A DNA stretch of 64,000 bases, taken from NCBI RefSeq assembly GCF_964019855.1, contig NZ_OZ026466.1, positions 310,001 through 374,000 of the forward strand, written 5' to 3'. The stretch comes from Buchnera aphidicola (Periphyllus acericola) (lineage in GTDB: Bacteria; Pseudomonadota; Gammaproteobacteria; Enterobacterales; Enterobacteriaceae). The notes beneath the pieces were generated by a model, which was not told the DNA's origin, did not search any database, and saw nothing but the letters and a program-made list of their open reading frames with translations. Below, piece after piece: positions 1 to 8,855 of the stretch. Each line of letters begins with the position of its first letter. Position 1 is the stretch's first letter. A program made the position numbers and the translations under genes.

Positions 1-399
1 TTGTTTAATTCCTTTTTCTATTCTTTTTGCTATTTTTATTTCTCCTTCTCTTGTTAATAATTGAACAGTTCCCATTTCTCTCATATACATTCTTATTGGA
101 TCTGTTGTTCTAACTAGCTCTGTATCAACATTTGATAAAACTTGTTTAACTGCTTCGACAGTATCTTCATCAGTATCATTATTTTCTCTTGAATTATTTA
201 AAATTAAATCATCTGAATCTGGAGCATTTTCAACTACTTGAATTCCCATATCTTTGATCATGTGAATTATATGTTGAATTTGTTCAGAATCAACCATACT
301 TTCTGGTAAATGATCATTTATTTCAGAGAAAGTTAAAAATCCTTGTTCTTTCCCATAAGTAATAAGAGATTTGAGTTGTGATTTTGGTTTTTGATCCAT
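1..399 (-). CDS. rpoD: RNA polymerase sigma-70 factor RpoD (N-terminal part, cut by window edge)
   Basis: This is the housekeeping sigma factor; only the first 133 codons lie in the window and the reading frame is open to base 1. The start is the ATG at 399-397 (MDQKPKSQLKSLI). Region 1.1 is followed by a short acidic linker and by the start of region 1.2 (TTDPIRMYMREMGTV, then LLTREGEI). The order and spelling match E. coli RpoD, but the large acidic non-conserved insert would lie beyond the edge. It is the last gene of the rpsU-dnaG-rpoD macromolecular synthesis operon, 125 bp after dnaG. Confidence 0.97.
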   Translation of the reverse strand, partial: MDQKPKSQLKSLITYGKEQGFLTFSEINDHLPESMVDSEQIQHIIHMIKDMGIQVVENAPDSDDLILNNSRENNDTDEDTVEAVKQVLSNVDTELVRTTDPIRMYMREMGTVQLLTREGEIKIAKRIEKGIKQ

Positions 400-524
400 A
401 CGATAATATCCATTTTATTTATTTAAATTAAGGATAAAAATAATTTTTAAATTACATTTTTAATGTAAATAATTTTTATATATGATATATTTTTTATCGT
501 TTTTATTTTTTTAAAAAAAATTCT

Positions 525-2273
525 TTATTTTTTTGATAAATTTATTAGTTTTTTATTCATTAACCATATTTTTTTTTTATCTTTTTTGTTTAGTTTTTTT
601 ATTTTTTCTTTTGAAAGAATTTTTCCAATTTTCTTTTTTATAAATTTTTTTTTTAAATAGTTTAATATTTCTATAAAAGTTTTTTTAATTTTTTTTTTCG
701 AAATCAGATTTTTCCATTTAGCTAAATATTTTAAAATATTGTATATTTTTTTTTCTCTATATTGTTCTAATAAAATTCCTGTATTAATATTTTTGTTTTT
801 TTTACATTTTTTAATAATATTTAGAAATATTTTTATACTGTATTTATTTTTTTTTAAAAAAAATTTTTCTTTTACTAATTTATGTAGTTTAGGTTTTTGA
901 ATAATAAGACTAATTAATACTTTCATTAAAGTATATTTTTTTTTTTTTTTTTTAAATTTAATTTTTTTATTTTTTAAAAAAAATTTTTTTAAAGAAGATT
1001 TATCAAAAATTCCAATTTTTTTTCCTAACAATTCATATAGTAAAAATCTATATGTTGTACTTGGAATAATTTTTATAAAAGAATTTGCTTGATAAATAAA
1101 ATTTTTTTTTCCTTCTATTGTATTAATATCATTTTTTTTTAGTAATTTTGAAAATAAATATTCTGACATAAAAATTGATTTTTTAATTCTTTTTTTAAAT
1201 TTATTTTTTCCTTCTTTTTTTAGAATTGAGTCTGGATCTTCATTTTTTGGAAGAAATATAAATTTTATTAATCTTTTTCCATATAAATATGGTAAGGATT
1301 TTATTAATGTGTTCCAAGATGCTTTTTTCCCTGCTTTATCTCCATCATAACAAAATATAATTATATCAGTTAGATTAAATAGAATTTTTATTTGTTCTTG
1401 GGTACAAGCCGTTCCTAGAATAGAAACAGAATTTTTTATATTAAATTGATTTAATGAAATAACATCAAAATATCCTTCTACAACTAGTAAATATTTTCTT
1501 TTATTTCTTTTTTTTTTTATTTCATATATTCCATAAATTTGTTTTTTTTTATGAAATATTTTTGTTTCAGGTGAATTAATATATTTTGGTAATTTTTTTT
1601 TAGTTAATATTCTACCTCCAAATCCATTTATTCTTCCATTTTTATCTCTAATTGGAAATATTATTCTTTTATTAAATCTATTATATATTTTTCCTGAATA
1701 ATTAATTTTTATAATTCCTGCGTTAATTAAATCTTTTTTATTAAATTTTTTTAATTGTGTATCTAATATTTTTTTCATAGATACTTTATTAGAATAACCT
1801 ATTAAAAATAAATTTAATATATTTGATTTAATTCCTCTTTTTTTTATATATTTTAATGCTTTATTTGATTGTTTTTTAAAAAAATTTTTATAATATATAA
1901 ATGCAATATTTTCCATTATATTATATAAATTTTTTCTTTTTTTATATGTTTTTTGAAAGTTTATATCATTTTTTTTATATGGAATAGATATGTTATTTAA
2001 AATTGATAATTCTTCTATACATTCTATAAAATTTAATCCATCATAATGCATTAAAAAATCAATAACGTTTCCATGAGTGTTACATCCGAAACAATGATAA
2101 AATTGTTTTTCATAACTTACTATAAATGAAGGAGTTTTTTCTTCGTGAAAAGGACATTTAGATTGATAATTTTTTCCTTTTTTTTTTAGAGATATTTTTG
2201 AATTAATAATATCTATAATGTTTGTTTTAGAAATTATTTCATTAATAAATACTTTTGGAATTTTTCCGATCAT
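525..2273 (-). CDS. dnaG: DNA primase DnaG
   Basis: DnaG makes the RNA primers for chromosome replication. The CHC2 zinc-finger ligands are visible at C40, H43, C61 and C64. The RNA polymerase core follows (FPIRDKNGRINGFGGR) and then the TOPRIM motifs (VVEGYFDV and YDGDKAGKKA). Length is 582 aa against 581 in E. coli. The C-terminal helicase-binding domain is present in length but highly diverged and lysine-rich. An 18-base homopolymer at 936-953 encodes six lysines and is a likely slippage site. An AAGG ribosome-binding site precedes the ATG. It lies between rpsU and rpoD on the same strand. Confidence 0.98.
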   Translation of the reverse strand: MIGKIPKVFINEIISKTNIIDIINSKISLKKKGKNYQSKCPFHEEKTPSFIVSYEKQFYHCFGCNTHGNVIDFLMHYDGLNFIECIEELSILNNISIPYKKNDINFQKTYKKRKNLYNIMENIAFIYYKNFFKKQSNKALKYIKKRGIKSNILNLFLIGYSNKVSMKKILDTQLKKFNKKDLINAGIIKINYSGKIYNRFNKRIIFPIRDKNGRINGFGGRILTKKKLPKYINSPETKIFHKKKQIYGIYEIKKKRNKRKYLLVVEGYFDVISLNQFNIKNSVSILGTACTQEQIKILFNLTDIIIFCYDGDKAGKKASWNTLIKSLPYLYGKRLIKFIFLPKNEDPDSILKKEGKNKFKKRIKKSIFMSEYLFSKLLKKNDINTIEGKKNFIYQANSFIKIIPSTTYRFLLYELLGKKIGIFDKSSLKKFFLKNKKIKFKKKKKKYTLMKVLISLIIQKPKLHKLVKEKFFLKKNKYSIKIFLNIIKKCKKNKNINTGILLEQYREKKIYNILKYLAKWKNLISKKKIKKTFIEILNYLKKKFIKKKIGKILSKEKIKKLNKKDKKKIWLMNKKLINLSKK

Positions 2274-2311
2274 ATGCCTTATTTAAAATAGGTTTATTAT
2301 ATTTAAAATTT

Positions 2312-2341
2312 TGCCGTTCGTATAAAAAAAAATGAACGGTC
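2312..2341 (-). terminator. Hairpin between rpsU and dnaG (T1-like partial terminator)
   Basis: CCGTTC at 2314-2319 pairs with GAACGG at 2334-2339, extended by a G-T and an A-T pair. It is one of few GC-rich words in the intergenic DNA. In E. coli a terminator (T1) sits at exactly this place in the rpsU-dnaG-rpoD operon and keeps primase expression below that of S21. The downstream side on the minus strand has only a weak T-run, so attenuation is inferred. Confidence 0.6.
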
Positions 2342-2373
2342 TTATATTTTTTTTTCTTTTTTTTTTAACACAT

Positions 2374-2589
2374 TTAGTACATTCTAGTTCTTTTTAAATT
2401 TTCTCGACATAGTTTTTTTGTTAATCTTTTTACAGCAGAAGCTTTAGCTCTTTTTCTTTCAGTTGTTGGTTTTTCATAACATTCTCTTCTTCTTATTTCT
2501 GATAAAATTCCAGCTTTTTCACAAGATCTTTTAAATCTTCTTAGAGCTACATCAAATGGTTCGTTTTCACGTATTTTAATTATTGGCAT
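2374..2589 (-). CDS. rpsU: 30S ribosomal protein S21
   Basis: This small basic protein of the 30S subunit platform takes part in initiation. It has 71 aa, as in E. coli, and the signature [21 protein letters not shown] is nearly unchanged except that V3 is I. It is the first gene of the rpsU-dnaG-rpoD operon and is divergent from tsaD, with 105 bp between them that must hold both promoters. Confidence 0.98.
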   Translation of the reverse strand: MPIIKIRENEPFDVALRRFKRSCEKAGILSEIRRRECYEKPTTERKRAKASAVKRLTKKLCRENLKRTRMY

Positions 2590-2694
2590 TATTTTCTTTT
2601 TTTATTTAGTTTATTTAATGTTATAAGATAGTTTATCAAATTTATAAGTTTAAATCAGTTTAATTCAAAAATAATTTATATTAAAGGATACAAT

Positions 2695-3705
2695 ATGAAA
2701 ATTTTAGGTATTGAAACGTCATGCGATGATACTGGAATTGCTTTATATGATAGTACTTATGGTTTAATATTTAACGAAAAAATAAGTCAATCACATATAC
2801 ATAATAAATATGGTGGAATTGTTCCAGAAATAGCATCAAGAGAACATTTGTTAAATTTATTTAAAATAATTAACAAAATTTTAAAAAATAAAAATTTTTT
2901 TTTAAAAGATATTACTGCAATAGCTTATACTGAAGGTCCTGGATTAGTTGGTTCATTGCTAGTTGGAGCAACTTTTGGAATTTCTTTAGCATATTCTTTA
3001 AATATACCAGCTATTCCTGTAAATCATATGGAAGCTCATTTATTATCAACTATGATGGAAAAAAAAAAATGTCCAATATTTCCTTTTTTAACTCTTTTGG
3101 TTTCTGGAAAACATACACAATTAATTTATTCAAAAAAAATTGGAAAATATATTTTATTAGGAGAAACTCTAGATGATAGTGCTGGAGAAGCATTTGATAA
3201 AATTTCACGAAAATTAAAATTAAAATATCCAGGAGGTCCAGAAATTTCAAAACTTTCAAAATTTGGAATTTTTAATAAATATTTTTTTCCAAGACCTATG
3301 ATTTATCAAAATAATTTAAATTTTAGTTTTTCTGGATTAAAAACATCAGTTATAAATTTTATAAATAAGTTTTCTTATTTAAGTTTTCAAAATAAAGCTG
3401 ATATTTCAAATGCTTTTGAACATGCAGTAATAGATGTTTTAGTTTATAAATGTAAAAAAGCTATTCAAAAAAAATCTTTAAATAGATTAGTAGTTGCTGG
3501 AGGAGTTAGTTCAAATATTTTATTAAGAAAAAAGTTAAAAAAAATGTTATTAAAATATAATGGAAAAGTTTATTTTTCGAAACCAGAATTTTGTACAGAT
3601 AATGGAGCTATGATAGCATATACAGGAATGTTAAAATTTAAATTAAATAAATTTAAATCTGATTTTAATATTAATGTATATCCAAAATTAAGTATTTATA
3701 AATAA
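2695..3705 (+). CDS. tsaD: tRNA N6-adenosine threonylcarbamoyltransferase TsaD
   Basis: This is the catalytic subunit for t6A37 modification of ANN-decoding tRNAs, working with TsaB, TsaC and TsaE. It has an ASKHA-fold enzyme layout: GIETSCDDTGIA at the N-terminus, the metal-binding VNHMEAH motif (H111, E113, H115), a DDSAGEAFDK loop, and GGVSSN plus the terminal CTDNGAMIA motif. Its 336 aa compare with 337 in E. coli. AAAGGA precedes the ATG by about eight bases. It was formerly called gcp. It is divergent from rpsU. Confidence 0.98.
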   Translation: MKILGIETSCDDTGIALYDSTYGLIFNEKISQSHIHNKYGGIVPEIASREHLLNLFKIINKILKNKNFFLKDITAIAYTEGPGLVGSLLVGATFGISLAYSLNIPAIPVNHMEAHLLSTMMEKKKCPIFPFLTLLVSGKHTQLIYSKKIGKYILLGETLDDSAGEAFDKISRKLKLKYPGGPEISKLSKFGIFNKYFFPRPMIYQNNLNFSFSGLKTSVINFINKFSYLSFQNKADISNAFEHAVIDVLVYKCKKAIQKKSLNRLVVAGGVSSNILLRKKLKKMLLKYNGKVYFSKPEFCTDNGAMIAYTGMLKFKLNKFKSDFNINVYPKLSIYK

Positions 3706-4598
3706 TTTTTTTTAAATAATTTATTAAGATAGTTTTTTTTTAAATATTATATATTTTAAAATATTTTTTATAGAAATAATAGTTATATTATTTTTTTTAT
3801 TTTTCTTTTTTTTTTTTTTTTTTTTTGAAAATTTTATATAATATTTTATATTTGACATAGAATTATTTTTATTTATGAATTTTCTTATTACACTATATTT
3901 TTTTATATTTAGTAAATTTAACTATTTCTAATAGAAGATTTTTTATTACATTTTTTATATTTTATTTTTTTTTTTTTTTTTTGTATTATATATTTAATGG
4001 AAACATATTTCTATATTTATTTAAATTTTTAGGAAAGAAATTATTTGAAATTGTAGTGGTAATAATTTTTATTCAATTGTATACGAAAACCTCTGTAGTA
4101 ATTCCTAATATTTTTTTTAATGTTTATTATAAAATTATTTTTATATTTACTTGTATTATTTTTTATCATCATTTGCAGATTTAACTTTTTTTATTTTTTA
4201 ATACATAAATATATTATACCGATAGTATATCTAATATTAAGGAAATTTGTGGAATTTTTTATAATTTCTGTAGAAAAAAATAAGTTTTCTTTATTTTCTA
4301 TTTTTTGTTACTTAAATAATTATTTTTTTTCTTAATTTAAATTATGAAATAGTTCTTTTAATTTTTGGTTAGAATTATTAAATTCGAATAATTTTTTATT
4401 TATTTAATATATTCTCTAATTTTCAATAAAATATATAAAAATTGTAAATATTTATTATAAAATTTTAGTATATTTTATATTCTTATATTATTATATCTAT
4501 AATATTTTTTATGTTTTTTAGTTTTTTTTTTCTTATTTTTTTACTAAATTTTTTAAATTTTTATTTTATAATTATTAAAATTTTAAGTAAGGTAGTAA
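3706..4598. other. 893-bp gene-free gap, probably decayed coding DNA
   Basis: No convincing gene. Two short hydrophobic open frames (3981-4184 and 4120-4335, plus strand) consist mainly of F, I, Y and L and overlap one another, as expected by chance at this base composition. In E. coli relatives the neighbourhood of cca and tsaD contains uppP (bacA), folB and plsY. A string FEIVV near 4044 faintly recalls the FEVVIQ segment of UppP, but the spacing to other UppP motifs does not fit. A 21-base T run lies at 3806-3826. I regard the region as eroded DNA of unproven origin. Confidence 0.5.
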
Positions 4599-5834
4599 AT
4601 GAAAATTTATTTAGTTGGAGGAGCTATTAGAAATAGTTTATTAAAATTACCAGTACAAGATCGTGATTGGGTAGTTGTAGGATCTACTCCAAAAGATTTA
4701 ATTAAAAAAGGGTTTAAACAAGTTGGAAAAGATTTTCCAGTTTTTTTACATCCAAAAACTTTTGAAGAATATGCTTTAGCTAGAACTGAAAAAAAACTTG
4801 CATTTGGTCATAAAGGATTTAGTACAAATTTTTCAAAAAATATTACTTTACATGATGATTTGTTTAGAAGAGATTTAACTATAAATGCTATTGCTCAGGA
4901 TAAACATGGAAATTTTATAGATCCATGTAATGGTTTACAAGATATTAAATTAAGATTATTAAGACATGTTTCTCAATCATTTAAAGAAGATCCATTAAGA
5001 GTTTTAAGAGTTGCAAGATTTGCTTCTCAATTATCTCATTTAGGATTTCGAGTTGATAAAAGTACTATGAAATTAATGCAAGAAGTTGTAAAAACTGGAG
5101 AAATATCTTCTTTAACTAGTCATCGTGTATGGAATGAAACGAAAAAAGCTTTAATTTCTTATTCTCCTCATGTATATTTTTGTATTTTAAAACAATGTAA
5201 TGCTTTGTCTATTTTATTTCCAGAATTAAATTTTTTATATAATATAAAAGAAAAACATTTTTATTTTAAAAACAATAATTTAGGAGATCATTTTTTATTT
5301 TCTTTATCTAATTTTTCAAAAAATTATAAAGAATTTGATATAAGATTTGCATTTTTATGTCAATTTTTTATTTATTATTGTTATTTTTTTAATTTTAAAG
5401 AAAAATTTAAAGAAAGTAAGGATATTTTACATTTAGTTAAAAATATGTGTATTAGATTAAATATTCCTATTTTTATTAGGAAATTATCTTATATAGTGTC
5501 AAATAATTATTTTTTTTTACATAATATTTTTTTAATGTCTTCTCTTGATATTGTTTTGTTATTTAATAAAATAGATATTTGGAGAATTCCTTCTAGAATA
5601 ATTAAAATAGGGATATTAAGTGAATATTGTATATTTTTTTATAAATGCAAATACAATTGTTATAGATATAATATAAAAAATTTTTTAAAAATAATTTTTC
5701 TTTTATTAAATTCTATTTCTATAAAATGGATTATAAAAAATGGTTTTAAAGGATATTTAATTAAAAAAGAATTGATTAGATTACGTGTTTTATTGTTAGA
5801 CATTTATAGATTAAAAGTTTTTTTAATTAAATAG
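4599..5834 (+). CDS. cca: CCA tRNA nucleotidyltransferase (HD domain degenerate)
   Basis: This enzyme adds or repairs the CCA end of tRNAs; the three tRNA genes in the window do not encode CCA, so it should be essential. The class II nucleotidyltransferase head is intact: GGAIR at 7-11, catalytic DRD at 21-23, FRRDLTINAIA around 89-99, and EDPLRVLRVARFA near 130-142. Its 411 aa match the E. coli length (412). In the C-terminal HD phosphohydrolase domain, H231 is kept, but the CHDLGK motif has become CQFFIY, so Q255 and F256 replace the metal ligands. The tail beyond is hydrophobic and poorly conserved. The phosphatase/phosphodiesterase activities are probably lost. Confidence 0.97.
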   Translation: MKIYLVGGAIRNSLLKLPVQDRDWVVVGSTPKDLIKKGFKQVGKDFPVFLHPKTFEEYALARTEKKLAFGHKGFSTNFSKNITLHDDLFRRDLTINAIAQDKHGNFIDPCNGLQDIKLRLLRHVSQSFKEDPLRVLRVARFASQLSHLGFRVDKSTMKLMQEVVKTGEISSLTSHRVWNETKKALISYSPHVYFCILKQCNALSILFPELNFLYNIKEKHFYFKNNNLGDHFLFSLSNFSKNYKEFDIRFAFLCQFFIYYCYFFNFKEKFKESKDILHLVKNMCIRLNIPIFIRKLSYIVSNNYFFLHNIFLMSSLDIVLLFNKIDIWRIPSRIIKIGILSEYCIFFYKCKYNCYRYNIKNFLKIIFLLLNSISIKWIIKNGFKGYLIKKELIRLRVLLLDIYRLKVFLIK

Positions 5835-5894
5835 TGTTTTTTATTTTCTATATATTAAATTTATATTTTTTTAAAATTTAAAAAAATATTTTTT

Positions 5895-5920
5895 TTAAAC
5901 GGCGTTTGAACGCCGTTTAA
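5895..5920. terminator. Bidirectional terminator between cca and crr
   Basis: A perfect 10-bp stem (TTAAACGGCG at 5895-5904 with CGCCGTTTAA at 5911-5920) has a six-base loop. T-rich DNA lies on both sides. It sits between the convergent genes cca and crr, and its four-base GC core stands out from the surrounding AT background. Confidence 0.85.
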
Positions 5921-5930
5921 ATGATATTTT

Positions 5931-6437
5931 TTAATTTTTATTAACATACATAATAACACTTTTTCCAGCAGTGATTAAACCAGTTTTTTTTGTTATAATT
6001 TTAATTTCGTCGATATTAGATATAACAACAGGAGTAATAATTGATTTTGATATTTTTTTTAATAATTTTAAATTAACTTTTAGAATTAGATCTCCTTTTT
6101 TTACTTTTTGTCCATCTTTTGCATAAGATTTAAAGCCTTTTCCGTTTAGTTGTACTGTATCAATTCCAAAATGTACAAAAATTTGAATTCCTTCTGGAGA
6201 TTCAATTGAAAATGCATGAAGAGTTTTAAAAATTTTTCCTATTATTCCATCGATAGGAGAAACAATTTTTTTTCCAGTTGGTTCAATTGCTATTCCATCT
6301 CCTACTATTTTTTTAGAAAAAACTATATCTGGAACTTTTTCAATTGGAATTATTTGACCTGATAAAGGTGCTATAATTTCTATTTTTTTATTTAAATGAG
6401 CATCTTTTTTAAAAAAAAGATTTGAAATAAAGCTCAT
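5931..6437 (-). CDS. crr: PTS glucose-specific EIIA component
   Basis: EIIA-Glc accepts phosphate from HPr and passes it to the glucose permease; in E. coli it also controls carbon use. Its 168 aa match the family. The two active-site histidines are visible: H74 in LHAFSIES and H89 in [10 protein letters not shown]. The C-terminal TPVVISN segment is conserved. It is the last gene of ptsH-ptsI-crr, 18 bp after ptsI, and ends at a GC-stem terminator. Confidence 0.97.
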   Translation of the reverse strand: MSFISNLFFKKDAHLNKKIEIIAPLSGQIIPIEKVPDIVFSKKIVGDGIAIEPTGKKIVSPIDGIIGKIFKTLHAFSIESPEGIQIFVHFGIDTVQLNGKGFKSYAKDGQKVKKGDLILKVNLKLLKKISKSIITPVVISNIDEIKIITKKTGLITAGKSVIMYVNKN

Positions 6438-6455
6438 TATATTCTCCTATTTTAT

Positions 6456-8183
6456 TTATAATAAACCTTCTTTTTTATTAAAATTTTTAATTAATTTTTT
6501 TACTTTTTTTATTGTAGATTGTTTTAATACATTTTTAGCTAATTTTTTTGCTTTAATAAAATTTATTTTTCTTATAATATTTTTAATTATTGGAATAGAA
6601 ATTGAACTCATACTTAATTCATCTACACCTAAACCAATTAATAAGGAAGTATATTTTTTATTACTTGCTAATTCTCCACATATTCCAGTCCATTTTTTTT
6701 GTTTATGTGATGAGTTAATAACTTTTTTTATTAAATATAGTATAGATGGACTCATTGTTTGATATAATTTTGAAATATTTTCGTTTCCTCGATCTACAGC
6801 TAATGTATATTGTGTAAGATCATTTGTTCCTATACTAAAAAAATCTACTTCTTTTGCTAAGTGTTTAGAGATGATTGCTGAAGAAGGGGTTTCTATCATA
6901 ACTCCTAATTTAATATTTTTATCAAAATTAATTTTTCTTTTTTTTAGTTCAATTTTTATTTTTTTAATTTCTTTTTTTAAATATATGATTTCTTCCATTG
7001 AAATTATCATTGGAAACATAATTTTAAATTTTCCAAATTCTGATGCTCTAAAAATAGCAATTAATTGATCACGTAAAACATTTATATTATCTATAGAAAC
7101 TCTAATAGCTCTCCACCCAAGAAATGGATTATCTTCTTTTGGAAATTTCATGTAAGATAAATTTTTATCTCCTCCAATATCCATGGTTCTAATAATAATG
7201 CTTTTTCCTTTCATTTTTTTTGCTACTGATTTATATGCTTGAAATTGTTCTTCTTCAGTAGGAAAGTTATCTCTTCCCATAAATAAAAATTCTGTTCTAT
7301 ATAATCCAATTGATTCTGATCCATATTTTTTTGAGTTTATTACATCATTATAATTTCCTATATTTGATCCAATTTTAATTTTTTTTCCGTCAATTGTTGT
7401 TGCTGACAGATTTTTTAATGATTCTAATTTTTTTTGTTGTTTAAGATATATTTTTTTTTTTATTTTTAGTTTTTTTATCAAATATTTATTTGGATTGATA
7501 ATAATTTTATTATTTATGCTATCTAAAATTAAAAAATCTCCATTTTTAACTCTTTTTGTTATATCTCCTATACCTACAATAGCTGGTATTTCTAAAGATC
7601 TTGCCATAATTGATGTGTGAGAAGTTTTTCCTCCTAGATTTGTTGCAAATCCAATAATATTTTTTAAATTCATTTGAGCTGTTTGAGATGGAGTTAAATC
7701 ATTTGTTATTAATATAATTTTTTTTTTTATATTATTTAAGTCTATAACTTTTATATTTAATATATTTTTTAACAATCGATTTCCTATATCTCTTATATCT
7801 ATAGATCTATTTTTTAAATATTCGTCTTTTATTTTTTCTAATGTTGTAATTTGTTCTTGTATTATTTTTTCTATTGCATATTCAGCGCAAATAAGTTTTT
7901 TTTGAATTAAAGTGATAATTTCTTTTTCAAGTTCTTCATCTTCTAATAAAAGTATGTGTCCTTCAAAAATAGATGCTTTTTTTTTTCCAAATTTTTTTTC
8001 TGCTTGTATTTTTATTTCGTTAATTTGTTGTACTGATTTTTTTCTAGCTTTTAGAAATTTTTTTATTTCTTTTAATATATTTTTCTTAGATATTTTTTTT
8101 TTATTAATTTTAATTTTTTTTTCTTTAAAAAGAAGGGCGTTTCCAAAAACAATGCCTGGTGATGCTGAAATTCCTGAAATCAT
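6456..8183 (-). CDS. ptsI: PTS enzyme I (phosphoenolpyruvate-protein phosphotransferase)
   Basis: Enzyme I takes phosphate from phosphoenolpyruvate and gives it to HPr. It has 575 aa, as in E. coli. The phosphorylated histidine is H189 in GGKTSHTSIMARS. The PEP-binding barrel carries GLYRTEFLFM, RTMDIGGDK, the EDNPFLGWRAIR block, SIGTNDLTQYTLAVDR and the ICGELA cysteine motif. It lies between ptsH and crr, all on the minus strand. Lysine-rich coiled segments make up the HPr-binding domain. Confidence 0.98.
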   Translation of the reverse strand: MISGISASPGIVFGNALLFKEKKIKINKKKISKKNILKEIKKFLKARKKSVQQINEIKIQAEKKFGKKKASIFEGHILLLEDEELEKEIITLIQKKLICAEYAIEKIIQEQITTLEKIKDEYLKNRSIDIRDIGNRLLKNILNIKVIDLNNIKKKIILITNDLTPSQTAQMNLKNIIGFATNLGGKTSHTSIMARSLEIPAIVGIGDITKRVKNGDFLILDSINNKIIINPNKYLIKKLKIKKKIYLKQQKKLESLKNLSATTIDGKKIKIGSNIGNYNDVINSKKYGSESIGLYRTEFLFMGRDNFPTEEEQFQAYKSVAKKMKGKSIIIRTMDIGGDKNLSYMKFPKEDNPFLGWRAIRVSIDNINVLRDQLIAIFRASEFGKFKIMFPMIISMEEIIYLKKEIKKIKIELKKRKINFDKNIKLGVMIETPSSAIISKHLAKEVDFFSIGTNDLTQYTLAVDRGNENISKLYQTMSPSILYLIKKVINSSHKQKKWTGICGELASNKKYTSLLIGLGVDELSMSSISIPIIKNIIRKINFIKAKKLAKNVLKQSTIKKVKKLIKNFNKKEGLL

Positions 8184-8281
8184 GACATTACCTTTGAATA
8201 TAATAATGATAGTTGTTAATATAAAATATTTTTTACAAAAATTTTACTGATTATTTTAAAATTATTTATATTTTTTTATTT

Positions 8282-8539
8282 TTATATAAGTTTTTTAATA
8301 AAAATAGATAGTTTATTAATTGCTATTTTTTCATCTGAACCTTCAACAGATAAGATTATTTTACTGCCTTTACTTAATCCTAATGTTTGCAATTTAAATA
8401 AACTTTTTGCATTTGCTTTTTTTCCATTTGAAATAATTGTAATTTTTGAAATATACTTTTTTGCTTCTTGTACTAGTTTTGCAGCAGGTCTAGTATGTAA
8501 TCCATTAGGTGAATTTATATGTATTTTTTTTTGAAGCAT
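8282..8539 (-). CDS. ptsH: PTS phosphocarrier protein HPr
   Basis: This small carrier moves phosphate from enzyme I to sugar-specific EIIA proteins. It has 85 aa, with active-site H15 in PNGLHTRPAAK and S46 in KSLFKLQTLG. It is the first gene of the pts operon, 98 bp ahead of ptsI. In E. coli cysK lies directly upstream; here that side is non-coding and then ligA follows in the opposite direction. Confidence 0.97.
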   Translation of the reverse strand: MLQKKIHINSPNGLHTRPAAKLVQEAKKYISKITIISNGKKANAKSLFKLQTLGLSKGSKIILSVEGSDEKIAINKLSIFIKKLI

Positions 8540-8855
8540 TTTAAATTTTATCCTTAATAAAAATTTTTATGTTTTTATATAAAATGTTTGATTAATTTTT
8601 TTTATTTTGATAAATTTTTATAAAAATTCTTATTTTTTTATTACAAAATAAATAATTTTTATATTAACATTAATATTTATACTCTTACAAAAAAAATTAA
8701 ATAAAAATTTTTCTTTTTTTAAAATATTTTTAGTTATTTATTTTTTGTTGTTTTAATGGGATTTTTTGGTATTTTTTAAAAATTTTTGTAAGAGTTATAT
8801 TTAAATAAAAAAATATTATATAATACATTTTATTAAAATAATTTAATTGTAAATA
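8540..8855. other. Divergent intergenic region ptsH/ligA; cysK and zipA absent
   Basis: This 316-bp region has no open frame of note. In E. coli, cysK, cysZ and zipA lie between ptsH and ligA. I find no readable trace of the cysteine synthase motif or of ZipA. The region must carry promoters for both neighbours and contains a long-range inverted repeat, listed separately. Confidence 0.6.
8681..8795. repeat. 13-bp perfect inverted repeat, arms 89 bp apart
   Basis: ACTCTTACAAAAA at 8681-8693 is exactly complementary to TTTTTGTAAGAGT at 8783-8795. The ACTCTTAC half contains three C and is unusually mixed for this DNA. It could be the ends of a leader-RNA stem, paired binding sites, or chance. 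No function is known. Confidence 0.6.

Noticed and set aside
3981-4335. Two hydrophobic open frames of 67 and 71 codons as small membrane proteins
   Set aside because: They overlap in different frames, have no clear ribosome-binding site, consist mostly of F/I/Y/L as expected by chance in this DNA, and match nothing I recognise.
8681-8795. A miniature transposable element with terminal inverted repeats
   Set aside because: There is no target-site duplication, no second copy in the window, and no transposase; Buchnera generally lacks mobile elements.
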